Assembly (NCBI RefSeq): GCF_003634935.1
Contig: NZ_RBXO01000001.1
Coordinates: 4,737,501-4,801,500, forward strand
Source: Saccharothrix australiensis
GTDB taxonomy: Bacteria > Actinomycetota > Actinomycetes > Mycobacteriales > Pseudonocardiaceae
Length of the DNA stretch: 64,000 bases
Direction: 5' to 3'
This document shows positions 24,317 through 33,228 of the stretch, piece after piece. The notes under the pieces were generated by a model. It was not told the DNA's origin. It was given only the letters and a program-made list of their open reading frames with translations, and searched no databases. The translations under genes were made by a program, and so were the position numbers. Every line of letters begins with the position of its first letter. The stretch's first letter is position 1.

Positions 24317-24913
24317 GTGGACCACTACTTCACCGCGCCCGACTCCAGAGCGGCCCGCGCGGCGCTGGAGGTGTGCGAGGAGCACACCGAGCCCTGGCTG
24401 CGCAACCACTCCCTGCGCGCCTACTCGTGGGCCACCGCCCGCGCCGCGATCGAGGACGTCGAGCACGACGGCGAGCTGCTCTACGTCGCCGCCCTCCTGC
24501 ACGACCTCGCGCTGACGCCGCCGTTCGACAGCCACACCCTGCCGTTCGAGGAGGCGGGCGGCCGGGTGGCGAAGGTCTTCGCCGCCGGCGCGGGCTGGGC
24601 CGCGCCCCGCCGCGACCGGCTCGCCGAGGTGATCGTCCTGCACATGCGCGACGACGTGCCGGCCGAGGTGGACCCCGAGAGCCACCTGTTGCAGGTCGCG
24701 GTGAGCGCCGACGTCTCCGGCCGCCGGCTGGACGAGTTCCCGCCCGACTTCCGGGAGGCGCTGCTCGCCCGCTTCCCCCGGCTCGGCTTCGCGTCCGGGT
24801 TCCTCGCCAGGGCGGCGGACCAGGCGGACCGGAAACCGGACTGCGCCGCCGCCGGCCTCATGCGCACCGGCTGGGCGGAACGGGTGCGGAACAACCCGCT
24901 GGACCGGGGCTAG
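24317..24913 (+). CDS. HD-domain hydrolase-like protein
   Basis: 198 residues. The HD-domain metal ligands are visible: His in WLRNHSLRAYSWA, the HD pair in LLYVAALLHDLALTPPF, and downstream VIVLHMRDDVPAEVDPES. The pattern resembles cyanamide-hydratase-like and related small HD phosphohydrolases. The substrate cannot be deduced. GTG 24317 is chosen as the first start after the preceding gene. The gene appears monocistronic. Confidence 0.82.
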   Translation: MDHYFTAPDSRAARAALEVCEEHTEPWLRNHSLRAYSWATARAAIEDVEHDGELLYVAALLHDLALTPPFDSHTLPFEEAGGRVAKVFAAGAGWAAPRRDRLAEVIVLHMRDDVPAEVDPESHLLQVAVSADVSGRRLDEFPPDFREALLARFPRLGFASGFLARAADQADRKPDCAAAGLMRTGWAERVRNNPLDRG

Positions 24914-25082
24914 CCGCCGTCCGGTCGGTGTTCCCGCGCGGACCGTGCGCCATCCGGGTCAGGCCGGTGACCGGCGCCGGCGGCGCGGCGCGGTCATTCC
25001 GCTGTCCGGCCGACGCATGTGCCACCCCGGAGCGAATAACGTCCGGGGGCAGGCCGCCAACGCCTTCCACATCGGAGCGACC

Positions 25083-26219
25083 ATGCCCCAGTCCCGTCTG
25101 CTGGTTCCACTGCTGCTGGCCGTGACCCTGCCGCTGCTCGCCGCACCGGCCGCCGACGCCACCGGCCGCGTGACGATCACCGAGCTACCCGCCCTGCCCG
25201 GCCAGACCACCGCCCGCGTGGTGGGCGTGAACGACCTGGGCCAGGTCGCGGGCACCAGCTCCGGCGGCGGCGCGCCGCGCGCCGTGCTCTGGCACCGGGG
25301 CACGACGACCGAGCTGGGCGCGGGCAACGCCACGGCGATCAACCGGCGCGGCCAGGTGCTGGGCCTGGAGTACCGCGGCGGCAGCGGGACCTACGTGCAG
25401 CACCCGAGGATCTGGCACGACGGCACGACCACCGACCTCGCGCCGGCCGGCTCGGGTTGGGTGATCGCGTCGGCCATCAACGCGAACGGCGACGTGCCGA
25501 TGACCTATTCGCGGTCGCCGTACGGCTACCACCAGGAGGCCGCGGCGCTGTGGCGGGACGGCCGCGCGCTGGACCTCCAGCTCACCAGCGGACCGCACCT
25601 GACCATCTCGGTGATCAACGACCGGGGCCTGGTCGCGGGCTCGTACCGGCCGATGTCCGGCACCGACGGCTACGCGTTCCGCTGCCGCGGGACGTCGTGC
25701 GGTCGGCTCGCGGACGTGCCCGGCACCGGCGGGTACTCGGTGTCGGCGGCCAACGAGGCGGGCGTCGTCGTGGGCACCCGCGACAACCGGCCGCTGCGCT
25801 GGGAGGGCGACGCGGTGACCGTGCTGCCCGGCGGCACGGGTGGGGTGGCGGACAACCCGCAGGCGATCAACGAGCGCGGCGACGTCGTCGGCTGGACGCA
25901 GGACGCGACGGGCACCAAGCGGGCCACGGTGTGGCGCGCCGGCCGCCAGGTCGTCCTGGACGTGCCCGGCCCGGCCGAGGCGGTGGCCATCAGCGACTCG
26001 GGTGACGTCGTCGGGTGGAGTTCGGCGTCCGGGGAGGACCGGGCGTTCCTGTGGCGGCACGGCCGGGTGATCGACCTGGGCACGCTGGGCGGCGCGTTCA
26101 GCGTGCCGGTGGCGTTGAACGACAACGGCACGGTCGTCGGCCAGGCCACCACCGCCGACGGCACCCACCACGCCGTGCGGTGGCACGTGCCGACCAGGGG
26201 GCACCACCGGGCCGGCTGA
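25083..26219 (+). CDS. secreted HAF-repeat protein
   Basis: 378 residues with a clear signal peptide (LLVPLLLAVTLPLLAAPAADA). Repeated blocks of ~45 residues follow, built around VNDLGQVAGTSSGGGAPRAV, INERGDVVGWTQDATGTKRA and LNDNGTVVGQATTADGTHHA, each followed by a W-rich strand. These are extracellular HAF-type repeats, probably forming a beta-propeller. ATG 25083 directly precedes the signal peptide; the in-frame ATG at 24945 would add an implausible extension. It is convergent with sigC, and a strong hairpin lies between them. Confidence 0.88.
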   Translation: MPQSRLLVPLLLAVTLPLLAAPAADATGRVTITELPALPGQTTARVVGVNDLGQVAGTSSGGGAPRAVLWHRGTTTELGAGNATAINRRGQVLGLEYRGGSGTYVQHPRIWHDGTTTDLAPAGSGWVIASAINANGDVPMTYSRSPYGYHQEAAALWRDGRALDLQLTSGPHLTISVINDRGLVAGSYRPMSGTDGYAFRCRGTSCGRLADVPGTGGYSVSAANEAGVVVGTRDNRPLRWEGDAVTVLPGGTGGVADNPQAINERGDVVGWTQDATGTKRATVWRAGRQVVLDVPGPAEAVAISDSGDVVGWSSASGEDRAFLWRHGRVIDLGTLGGAFSVPVALNDNGTVVGQATTADGTHHAVRWHVPTRGHHRAG

Positions 26220-26325
26220 GCACGGCAGCGCACCCGGCACTCCGGGACACCGAGCCCGGCAGGGCATCCGGGCACGGCAAAGCATCCGGGCACGGCAGAA
26301 CACCTGAGCGCGGCGCGGGACACCC

Positions 26326-26359
26326 GGGCCCGGTCGGACGCCCCCGTCCGGCCGGGCCC
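26326..26359. terminator. bidirectional hairpin between HAF-repeat gene and sigC
   Basis: Arms 26326-26340 and 26345-26359 pair over 15 bases with one G-T wobble around a CCCC loop. It sits between the convergent stops at 26219 and 26365. No T-tract follows, as is usual in high-GC actinomycetes. The adjacent GCATCCGGGCACGGCA direct repeat (two copies, about 26264-26297) is simple repeated DNA. Confidence 0.6.
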
Positions 26360-26364
26360 GCCGG

Positions 26365-26934
26365 TCACCCGGTGCTCATGTCCTCGTGACCCTGGCCGCG
26401 CAGCAGGTCCTCGCGCGCCCGGGCGACGCGCGAGCGCACCGTCCCGATCGGGCAACCGCAGACCTCCGCCGCCTCGGCGTAGGACAGGCCGAGCACCTGC
26501 GTCAGCAGCAGGGCCTCCCGGCGTTCCGGGGCCAACCCGGCCAGCAGCAGGTTCAGCTCGACGACGTCCTCGAACCCGGCGGAGCTCTCGGCGGACCGCC
26601 GGGCGTCCGACGCCTGCTGCACGTCCGCCGACCACGCGATCGCCGGGCGCGACCCGGCGGCCCGGATGTGGTCGACGACGGTCCGCCGGGCGATGGACAG
26701 CAGCCACGTCCGGGCCGACGAGCGGCCCTCGAAGGCGGGCAGGCTGCGCAGCGCCCGCAGGTAGACCTCCTGCGACAGGTCGTCGGCCCGACCGGGGTCG
26801 GTCAGGTGGGCGACCAGCCGCCACACGTCGCGTTGGGTGGCTCGGATGAAACGCTCCAACGCGGCACGGTCACCCGATCCGGCGGACAACGCCCACGTCG
26901 TGACCGTGTCGTCATCACCGCGTGAGATCGACAC
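26365..26934 (-). CDS. sigC: ECF RNA polymerase sigma factor SigC
   Basis: 189 residues. Sigma region 2 is present (IRATQRDVWRLVAHLTDPGR, ADDLSQEVYLRALRSLPAFE, SSARTWLLSIARRTVVDHIR), as is region 4 (LAPERREALLLTQVLGLSYA, AEVCGCPIGTVRSRVARARE). The sequence follows mycobacterial SigC closely by eye, including the GCPxGTxRSRVARAR recognition helix, so the assignment is firm. SigC directs RNA polymerase to a small stress or metal-related regulon in mycobacteria; the regulon here is unknown. GTG 26934 is the chosen start. It is divergent from the zinc-finger membrane protein gene across 64 bases, a likely sigma/anti-sigma arrangement. Confidence 0.92.
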   Translation of the reverse strand: MSISRGDDDTVTTWALSAGSGDRAALERFIRATQRDVWRLVAHLTDPGRADDLSQEVYLRALRSLPAFEGRSSARTWLLSIARRTVVDHIRAAGSRPAIAWSADVQQASDARRSAESSAGFEDVVELNLLLAGLAPERREALLLTQVLGLSYAEAAEVCGCPIGTVRSRVARAREDLLRGQGHEDMSTG

Positions 26935-26998
26935 AATCGATCAGGCTAGTGCACCCGGTGCCGGGAACTCCCAAGCCCGGTTGACCGACAATAGGACC

Positions 26999-27979
26999 GT
27001 GGACTGCGAGACCTGTCGGGAGGCACTGTCGGCGCGGCTGGACGGGGAGCCCGAGCCGGTGCCCGCCGGCGACACGGACGCGCACGTCAGCGGGTGTGCG
27101 GCGTGCCGGGCGTGGGAGGACGGCGCGGCGGCGTTGACGCGCTCGCTGCGCCTTCGGCCTGCCGTAGCAACGCCGGACCTGGTCGGTTCGGTGTTGGACG
27201 CGGTCAGGTCGGGAACCTACGCCCCGACGGACACCGCACGTCCGGACGGCACCGCACCCGCAGGCAACGCCACACCCGCGATCGGTACGACGTTCGAGAG
27301 CAGCACCGCCAACGCGAGCGGCACCGCCAACGCGAGCGGCGCTGCCATCGGGAGCGGCACGACCGACGAGAGCGGCAAGCCACGCCCCGACCGCGCGGCG
27401 CCCACCACCGGCACCGCGCCCAAGAGTCCCGCGCCGTCCGGCGTCGTCCAGTCCGAGCCGACTCGGGGCTGGTACCCGCGCGGCGCGCTGGCCGGGGTGG
27501 CGGTCGCCCAGATCACCCTGGGGCTGGCGCAGGTGCTCGGCACGTCGACGGAGGTGGCCGGGCATGGCGCGCACGGCGTCGACGGCACCCACCTGTTCAA
27601 CGAGAGCACGGCGTGGAACCTCGCCCTGGGCCTCGGGCTGCTCTGGACGGCCCTGCGCCCCCGCGCCACCACCGGGATGCTGCCCGTGGTCGCGGGGTTC
27701 GTGGTGCTGCTGGGCGCGTACTCGGTGCAGGACCTCGCGACCGGGCAGGCGACCGTCCAACGGGTCACGTCGCACGCCATCCTCGTCGTGGGCCTGCTGC
27801 TGCTGGTGGTCGTGCACCGGGGGCGGCGCGGTCCGGACGGCGGCCGACTGGCGGAGCGCCTCCCCGACGCGCCCGAGGAGGAGGCCGCCGAGGACGAGCC
27901 GCGCCCGGACGCGACCGGGACGCCCGTGCCGTCCGCACCGCCGAGGCTGCGACCGGTGAGCCGACGACGCGCCGCGTGA
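26999..27979 (+). CDS. zinc-finger membrane protein, probable anti-sigma factor for SigC
   Basis: 326 residues. The N-terminus has a zf-HC2-type motif: CETC, then HVSGCAAC (H-x3-C-x2-C), the signature of zinc-binding anti-sigma domains. A low-complexity linker with TANASGTANASG-type repeats occupies about residues 75-150. Four hydrophobic helices follow (GVAVAQITLGLAQVLG, NLALGLGLLWTALR, MLPVVAGFVVLLGAYSV, AILVVGLLLLVVVH), then a charged tail. GTG 26999 immediately precedes the CETC motif. Divergent placement next to sigC makes membrane sequestration of SigC the simplest role, but this is inference. A perfect 12-bp hairpin directly follows the stop. Confidence 0.85.
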   Translation: MDCETCREALSARLDGEPEPVPAGDTDAHVSGCAACRAWEDGAAALTRSLRLRPAVATPDLVGSVLDAVRSGTYAPTDTARPDGTAPAGNATPAIGTTFESSTANASGTANASGAAIGSGTTDESGKPRPDRAAPTTGTAPKSPAPSGVVQSEPTRGWYPRGALAGVAVAQITLGLAQVLGTSTEVAGHGAHGVDGTHLFNESTAWNLALGLGLLWTALRPRATTGMLPVVAGFVVLLGAYSVQDLATGQATVQRVTSHAILVVGLLLLVVVHRGRRGPDGGRLAERLPDAPEEEAAEDEPRPDATGTPVPSAPPRLRPVSRRRAA

Positions 27980-27980
27980 T

Positions 27981-28008
27981 CGCGGGCCGGCGGTCGCGCC
28001 GGCCCGCG
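27981..28008 (+). terminator. 12-bp perfect hairpin after the anti-sigma-like gene
   Basis: Arms 27981-27992 and 27997-28008 (CGCGGGCCGGCG and its complement) enclose a GTCG loop and start one base after the TGA. No T-tract follows. It lies between convergent genes and may serve only the + strand transcript. Confidence 0.65.
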
Positions 28009-28166
28009 GTCGTCCCCGAGCAGCCGAGCGGACGCCCTTCCCACGCGCAAGCCGGACACACACCCGCACCGTCCACTGCGCACACCGCACCATCCACACG
28101 GCACGCTCCACACGGCACAGGAGTCCGCCCGCACCCCACCACGGAGGCAGGGAACGTGCCCCGAGA

Positions 28167-29240
28167 TCAGCGCAGCAGCTCCCGCAACCGGTCCACCGGC
28201 AACGCGGGCGACCGGCGGCCGGCACGCCCCACCATCTCCGTCGCGCCCAGCAGCGCGTTCAGCACCGCCTCCTCCACCGCCTGCACGACGGCGGTGAAGA
28301 AGTCGTCCATCCGGTTCCACGGCACGTGCCGCAGCACGTCGTAACCCGGCTCGCCCTCGGGGAACGCCGACGGCGTCTGGGTGCCCGCGTTCCCGGTCGA
28401 GAACGCCAGGAAGATGTCGCCGGAGAAGTGCGACCCGGTGGTCCCGGTGCGGGCCAGGCCCAGCGGCACCCGCCTGGCCAGCGCCGTGCACTGGCCGGGC
28501 AGCAACGGCGCGTCGGTGGCGACGACGGCGATCACCGAGCCCGCGCCGGGCGGTGACCTCCAGTCGCCGTCCTCCATCGGGTTGTCGTCGGCCAGCGCCT
28601 CGCCGACCGGCACGCCGCACACCGTCAGCTCCTTGCGGGAGCCGAAGTTCGCCTGCACGAACACGCCGACGGCGTAGGAGTCGGCCCCGTACGGCACGAC
28701 GCGCGACGCCGTGCCGCTGCCGCCCTTGAACGCGTAGCAGTTCATCCCGGTCCCACCGCCGACCGACCCCTCGGCGACGGGACCGCCGCGCGCCGCGTCG
28801 ATGGCCGCGATCGCGTGCTCGGGCCGCACGTGCGGCCCGTTGATGTCGTTGAGGTAACCGTCCCAGGTCTCCGCCACGACCGGCAGCAGCCACTGGTCGG
28901 CGACCGCCGGCTTCTCCCGGCCCACCCACTCGATCACGCCCCGGTGGCACGGGCCGACCGCGTGCGTGTTGGTGATCAGCACCGGCAGCCGCAGCGCGCC
29001 GGTCTCGCTGAGCAGCGCGGTACCGGTCATCTCCCCGTTGCCGTTCAGCGAGAACCACCCCGCGGCGCACGGCACGTCGAAGTCCGACCGGCCGCGCGGC
29101 AGGATCGCCGTCACGCCGGTCCGCACCGCGTCGCCCTCGACGAGCGTGGTGTAGCCGACCTCGACGCCGGGCACGTCGGTGATGGCGTTGTGCCGCCCCG
29201 GCTCGCCGGGCAGTCGCAGGCCGAGGTCACGTGCGCGCAT
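28167..29240 (-). CDS. P1-family (DmpA-type) aminopeptidase, self-processing
   Basis: 357 residues of the DmpA/BapA N-terminal-nucleophile peptidase family. These proteins self-cleave before a serine that becomes the nucleophile and release N-terminal residues from D-amino acid or beta-peptides. The nucleophile is most likely Ser in PGAGSVIAVVATDAPLLPGQ (about residue 237). Other landmarks are NAITDVPGVEVGYTTLVEGD, VGGGTGMNCYAFKGG and FVQANFGSRKELTV. ATG 29240 lies 14 bases inside the TetR gene's 3' end, so both are co-transcribed. With the divergent amino-acid permease it may import and degrade peptides or amino-acid derivatives under TetR control. No signal peptide, so cytoplasmic. Confidence 0.9.
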   Translation of the reverse strand: MRARDLGLRLPGEPGRHNAITDVPGVEVGYTTLVEGDAVRTGVTAILPRGRSDFDVPCAAGWFSLNGNGEMTGTALLSETGALRLPVLITNTHAVGPCHRGVIEWVGREKPAVADQWLLPVVAETWDGYLNDINGPHVRPEHAIAAIDAARGGPVAEGSVGGGTGMNCYAFKGGSGTASRVVPYGADSYAVGVFVQANFGSRKELTVCGVPVGEALADDNPMEDGDWRSPPGAGSVIAVVATDAPLLPGQCTALARRVPLGLARTGTTGSHFSGDIFLAFSTGNAGTQTPSAFPEGEPGYDVLRHVPWNRMDDFFTAVVQAVEEAVLNALLGATEMVGRAGRRSPALPVDRLRELLR

Positions 29241-29847
29241 TCGGGTCCTCCAGGTCGCATCGGGTGGCGTCGGCCGCGAACGCCAGCAGGATCGCCTCGG
29301 CCTGCGGGGTGGTGAACGTCGGCACGGCCTGCGTGATGTGCAGGCCGAGGCCGTCTTCGAGCGCGACCAGGCCGCGCGCGATGGTGGTCGCGTCACGGGT
29401 CAGGTCGAACACCCCGGTCGCCGCGCCGGCCTCCAGGACGGCCGTGTAGAGCGCCACCTGGCGTTCGCACAGCCGGATGTGCTGCGCGGCGTAGGCCGGG
29501 TCGCGGCGGGCGTGCGCGCCGAGTTCGTAGATCAGGGCGCACAGCTCGTCGTCCCGACCGGTGGGCAGCCCCGCGCGGATGGCGCCGACCAGCCTGCGGC
29601 GCGGGTCGGGTTCGCGGCGGGCCGCTTCCTCCCGGTCGACGCAGAACCGCTCGATCGCCTCCCGCTGCACCTCGTAGAGCAGGTCGCCGAGGGTCGGGAA
29701 GTAGTACAGCACCGAACCGGTGGACATGGCGGCCCGGTCCGCGACGTCGCGCAGGCGCAGGTCGAGCACGCCCCGGTCCAGGACGGCCCGGCGGGCTGCG
29801 GCGACCAGCTCCCCGCGCTTCTCGTGTGCCCGGCTGGGTCTCGGCAT
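29227..29847 (-). CDS. TetR-family transcriptional regulator
   Basis: 206 residues. The N-terminal HTH is ELVAAARRAVLDRGVLDLRL, DVADRAAMSTGSVLYYFPTL; the C-terminal ligand domain is helical (RQVALYTAVLEAGAATGVFD). ATG 29847 is preferred over the longer frame to 29961 because the HTH starts ~10 residues later and the extension crosses the divergent promoter. It is co-transcribed with the P1 peptidase and divergent from the permease across 138 bases containing an 11-base inverted repeat, the probable operator. TetR proteins normally repress both sides until a ligand, here perhaps an amino acid derivative, binds. Confidence 0.9.
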   Translation of the reverse strand: MPRPSRAHEKRGELVAAARRAVLDRGVLDLRLRDVADRAAMSTGSVLYYFPTLGDLLYEVQREAIERFCVDREEAARREPDPRRRLVGAIRAGLPTGRDDELCALIYELGAHARRDPAYAAQHIRLCERQVALYTAVLEAGAATGVFDLTRDATTIARGLVALEDGLGLHITQAVPTFTTPQAEAILLAFAADATRCDLEDPNART

Positions 29848-29868
29848 GGCACCGATTCTTCGGCTGAT

Positions 29869-29952
29869 CATCAAAGAACGCAAGTGCGACCCATCGAAAC
29901 CTAGTCGTGTCCCGATCTGGTATTGACGCGGACGTCGCCGAGTTCTTTGATG
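29869..29952. promoter_or_regulatory. divergent promoter region with operator-like inverted repeat
   Basis: CATCAAAGAAC at 29869-29879 and its exact complement GTTCTTTGATG at 29942-29952 flank the divergent region. For the permease a promoter TTGACG, 17 bases, TTTGAT overlaps the right arm, so a bound repressor would block it. The left arm sits just upstream of the tetR start. The symmetry suggests two TetR sites controlling both genes. Confidence 0.6.
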
Positions 29953-29985
29953 GCCAGTCAAATAACCGCGACCAAGGAGACCGCC

Positions 29986-31494
29986 ATGTCGGATCGTCCG
30001 CCGTCGTCCTCACCCGCACCCGCCGACCGATCGCCCGACCGGCCGTCACCCGCGCCCGCCGACCCGTCGCCGGCCGCACCCGCACCGGCCGGCGACCGGT
30101 CCGACCGGCCCTCGCCCGGAGGTGGCCGGCCGCCCGCCCTGCGCCGGGGGCTGAAGGTGCTCGGCACCCTGCTGATCACGCTCTCCGCGATCTCGCCCGC
30201 CTCGTCGGTCTTCATCATCGCGCCGGGCGTGGTGGGGCAGGCGGGCAGCGGCGCGCTCTGGAGCTTCCTGGTCGCGGCCGTGGTGGGCGTGTTCATGGCG
30301 TTCGTCTACGCCGAACTCGCCTCCGCCTACCCGCTCAGCGGCGGCGAGTACGCCATCGTCGCGCGGACCCTGGGCAAGCTGCCCGGTTTCGTCACCCTCG
30401 GCCTGCTCATGGTCACCCAGCTGCTCATCATCGCCGTCATCGCGCTGGGCGTCGGCACCTACCTGGAGGTGCTGTTCCCCGGCCTGTCCGGCCCGGTGGT
30501 GGCGGCCGTCGCCACGGCAGGCGCGACCGTGCTCGCGGTGTTCGACGTGCAGCTCAACGCGTGGATCACCGGTGTCTTCCTCGCCATCGAGATGGTCGCG
30601 CTGGTGGTGGTGAGCGCACTGGGCCTGGTCGACCCGGCCCGGTCGCTCGGCGACCTGCTGGCGAACCCGGTGGCGGCGTCGGGCGGCGTCGTCGGGCCCG
30701 CGTCGGCCGGGCTGGTCGCCGGCGCGGCGGCCGTGGCGATCTTCGCCTACAACGGCTACGGCTCGGCGGTGTACTTCGGCGAGGAGACCTCCGACGCGCA
30801 CCGCGGCATCGCCCGCGCCATCCTGTGGGCGCTGGGGATCACCGTGGCCTCGGAGCTGATCCCGGTGACCGCCGTGCTGGTGGGCGCGCCGTCGCTGGAG
30901 GGGTTGTTCGGCGCGGAGAACATGATGAGCCACTTCGTCACCGCTCGGGCGGGGTCGACGGTGAACGCGGTGATCAGCCTCGCGGTCGCCCTGGCCATCC
31001 TCAACGCGGTGCTGGCGATCATCCTGATCACGTCCCGGATGGTGTTCAGCACCGGCCGGGACGCGGCGTGGCCGGGCGCGATCAGCCGGGGCCTGGCCGC
31101 CATCCACCCGCGCACCGGCACGCCGTGGGTGGCGACGCTGGCCACCGGCGCGTTCGCCACCGCGCTGTGCTTCGCGGACAAGGACTTCCTGCTCGTGGTG
31201 ACGGCCACGTCGATCGTCGCGGTGTACGTGGCGCTGTGCCTGGCGGCGCTCAACGGCAGGCGCAACCGCACCACCGCGCACGCCGCGTACCGGATGCCGT
31301 GGTTCCCGGTGGCGCCCGTGCTGGCGCTGGCCGCCCTCGCCTTCGTCGTGTGGCAGAACGCCCTGGACCCGGCCGTCGGACGGCCGAGCCTCGCGATCAC
31401 GGCCGGGATCGCCGTCGTCGCGGCGCTGTACTACCTGCTGGTGGTGCGCCGCCGCGGCGCGTGGGACCTCAAGGGCCCCGAGGACGAGGGCTGA
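29986..31494 (+). CDS. APC-superfamily amino acid permease
   Basis: 502 residues with about twelve membrane helices after a ~50-residue Pro/Ser/Ala-rich cytoplasmic tail. The conserved first helix is LITLSAISPASSVFIIAPGV, followed by FMAFVYAELASAYPLSGGEY, characteristic of the APC family (amino acid/polyamine/organocation). Substrate is not predictable. ATG 29986 has an AAGGAGA ribosome site and is preferred to ATG 29923. Divergent from TetR and the P1 peptidase; the three genes form one regulated unit. A short duplicated ACCCTCAGGCGCTGCC lies just after the stop. Confidence 0.9.
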   Translation: MSDRPPSSSPAPADRSPDRPSPAPADPSPAAPAPAGDRSDRPSPGGGRPPALRRGLKVLGTLLITLSAISPASSVFIIAPGVVGQAGSGALWSFLVAAVVGVFMAFVYAELASAYPLSGGEYAIVARTLGKLPGFVTLGLLMVTQLLIIAVIALGVGTYLEVLFPGLSGPVVAAVATAGATVLAVFDVQLNAWITGVFLAIEMVALVVVSALGLVDPARSLGDLLANPVAASGGVVGPASAGLVAGAAAVAIFAYNGYGSAVYFGEETSDAHRGIARAILWALGITVASELIPVTAVLVGAPSLEGLFGAENMMSHFVTARAGSTVNAVISLAVALAILNAVLAIILITSRMVFSTGRDAAWPGAISRGLAAIHPRTGTPWVATLATGAFATALCFADKDFLLVVTATSIVAVYVALCLAALNGRRNRTTAHAAYRMPWFPVAPVLALAALAFVVWQNALDPAVGRPSLAITAGIAVVAALYYLLVVRRRGAWDLKGPEDEG

Positions 31495-31662
31495 GCCGGG
31501 AACCGCCTCCCGGTCACCCTCAGGCGCTGCCACCGGTGACCCTCAGGCGCTGCCTGCGATCACCGCCGGGACCCACGCGGTGGACACCGGGCGCTGCCCG
31601 CGACCACGACCGAGCGGGTCGCACCGGCAACGCCCGCGGACCTCACGGCCGACCCGCGGACC

Positions 31663-32556
31663 TCACGCCGACCCGCGCACCGCACCCGCTCCGGGCGGCG
31701 CGGCGACCGCTCCGGCCAGCGCCCCCGCGTGCTCGCGGAACGCGCGCGTCGCCGGGTGGGTCGGCGTGCGCGGCCACACCAGGTGCACGGTCACCGCGCC
31801 GGCGTCGGCCAGCGGCAGGTAGCGGACGCCGGGGTGCGGGTGGCTGTGGACGGTGGCCTCCGTGGTCACCCCGACCGCGTCACCGGTCGCGATGGTGGTC
31901 AACCACTCGTCCACGCCCGGCACCTCGAACGTCCGCGGGCGGGCGCCGGACGGCCACAGCTCCGCGCTGGTGGTCGCCGCCGTGGCGCACAGCGCGACCG
32001 GCTGGTCCACCAGGTCGGCCAGCGACACCGCGTCCCGGTCCGCCAGAGGGTGCCGATCCGGGACGGCGGCCAGGCGCGGCTCCCGGAACAGCGCCCGGAC
32101 CCCGAACCGGGGATCGGCCGGCGTGGTGCGCAGGAACGCCACGTCCACCTCGCCCCGGCGCAGCGCCACCTCCGGGTCGTCGCAGCGGCGGATGCGCACG
32201 GGCGTGTCCGGGTGGCGGTCCCGCCACCCGCGCAGCAGCGGCACGGTGTGCCTGCCGAGCGCCGCCCAGCCGAAACCCACGCGCAGCGGGCGCGGACCGC
32301 TCGACGCCTCCGCCAGCGCGTCGTCCACCTGGTTGAGGATGCGGTGCGCGTGCTCCCACAGCCGCTGCCCGGCCTCGGTGAGCGACAGGCTGCGGGTGGT
32401 CCGCTCGACCAGCCGCGTGCCCAGGCGGTGCTCCAGCTGTTCCAGGGTGCGCGACAGCGCGGGCTGGCTGATCCGCAGCACGATCGCGGCGTCGGTGATG
32501 GTGCCCTCGTCGCCGATCGCGGCCAGTGCCCGCAGGTGCCGCAGCTCCACATTCAC
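31663..32556 (-). CDS. LysR-family transcriptional regulator
   Basis: 297 residues. The N-terminal LysR HTH is NVELRHLRALAAIGDEGTIT, VLRISQPALSRTLEQLEHRL, TTRSLSLTEAG; the periplasmic-binding-like effector domain follows (PLRVGFGWAALGRHTVPLLR). GTG 32556 is chosen because NVELRHL begins the family motif; GTG 32550 is an alternative. The gene is divergent from a small SDR gene across 69 bases that contain a T-N11-A palindrome, the classic LysR box, so it probably controls that gene and itself. Confidence 0.92.
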   Translation of the reverse strand: MNVELRHLRALAAIGDEGTITDAAIVLRISQPALSRTLEQLEHRLGTRLVERTTRSLSLTEAGQRLWEHAHRILNQVDDALAEASSGPRPLRVGFGWAALGRHTVPLLRGWRDRHPDTPVRIRRCDDPEVALRRGEVDVAFLRTTPADPRFGVRALFREPRLAAVPDRHPLADRDAVSLADLVDQPVALCATAATTSAELWPSGARPRTFEVPGVDEWLTTIATGDAVGVTTEATVHSHPHPGVRYLPLADAGAVTVHLVWPRTPTHPATRAFREHAGALAGAVAAPPGAGAVRGSA

Positions 32557-32571
32557 AACCGGGGAGCATAA

Positions 32572-32584
32572 TTCCACCGCGGAA
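32572..32584. promoter_or_regulatory. LysR-type binding box
   Basis: TTCC-ACCGC-GGAA is a 13-base T-N11-A palindrome located 16 bases upstream of the lysR start and 42 bases upstream of the SDR start. The position between divergent genes fits autoregulation plus activation of the SDR. Confidence 0.5.
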
Positions 32585-32625
32585 CGCATTTCCCCCGCCG
32601 GCGCGGCCCGCTTAGCGTCGACGGC

Positions 32626-33222
32626 ATGAAGATCATGCTCATCGGCGCTTCCGGCACGCTCGGCTCGGCGGTCCACCGGACCCTCGCCGACCGCGGCCAC
32701 GACGTGCTCACCGTCGGCCGGGGCGCGGGCGCGCTGCGCGCCGACGTCTCCGACCCGGCCGGGGTCGCCGCCCTGTACGACGCGGCGGGCCCGCTGGACG
32801 CCGTGGCCTGCGCGGCGGGCGACGTGCCGTTCAAGCCGCTGTCCGCGCTGACCGCCGACGACTTCCACGCGGGACTCCGCGGCAAGGTGCTCAGCCAGGT
32901 CGAGCTGGTGCGGCAAGGGGTGTCCCGCATCGCGGAACGCGGCTCGTTCACCCTCGTCACGGGGGTGCTCGCGCGCGAGCCGATCGTGGCGGGCAGCGTC
33001 GCGTCGCTGGCCAACGGCGCGATCGAGGCGTTCGTGCGCGCCGCCGCCATCGAGATCGCGCCTCAGCGGGTGAACGCCGTGAGCCCCACCATCGTCACCG
33101 AGAGCGTGCCCGACTACGGCGACTTCTTCCGCGGCATGCCGTCGGTCGACCTGGCGGACGTCGCGCGGGCGTACGTGCGGTCGATCGAAGGCGCGCAGAC
33201 CGGCCAGGTCTTCATCCCGTAG
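32626..33222 (+). CDS. short-chain dehydrogenase, small atypical type
   Basis: 198 residues. Nucleotide-binding motif MLIGASGTLGSAVHRTLADR is at the N-terminus, with GRGAGALRADVSDP after strand 2. The usual YxxxK is replaced: the segment after the serine reads SLANGAIEAFVRAAAIEIAP, with Asn and Glu at the Tyr and Lys positions. This small SDR group is common beside LysR genes, but the missing catalytic pair means ordinary SDR chemistry is uncertain. Convergent with the XRE-ImmA gene, 6 bases away. Confidence 0.88.
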   Translation: MKIMLIGASGTLGSAVHRTLADRGHDVLTVGRGAGALRADVSDPAGVAALYDAAGPLDAVACAAGDVPFKPLSALTADDFHAGLRGKVLSQVELVRQGVSRIAERGSFTLVTGVLAREPIVAGSVASLANGAIEAFVRAAAIEIAPQRVNAVSPTIVTESVPDYGDFFRGMPSVDLADVARAYVRSIEGAQTGQVFIP

Positions 33223-33228
33223 GCGTCT

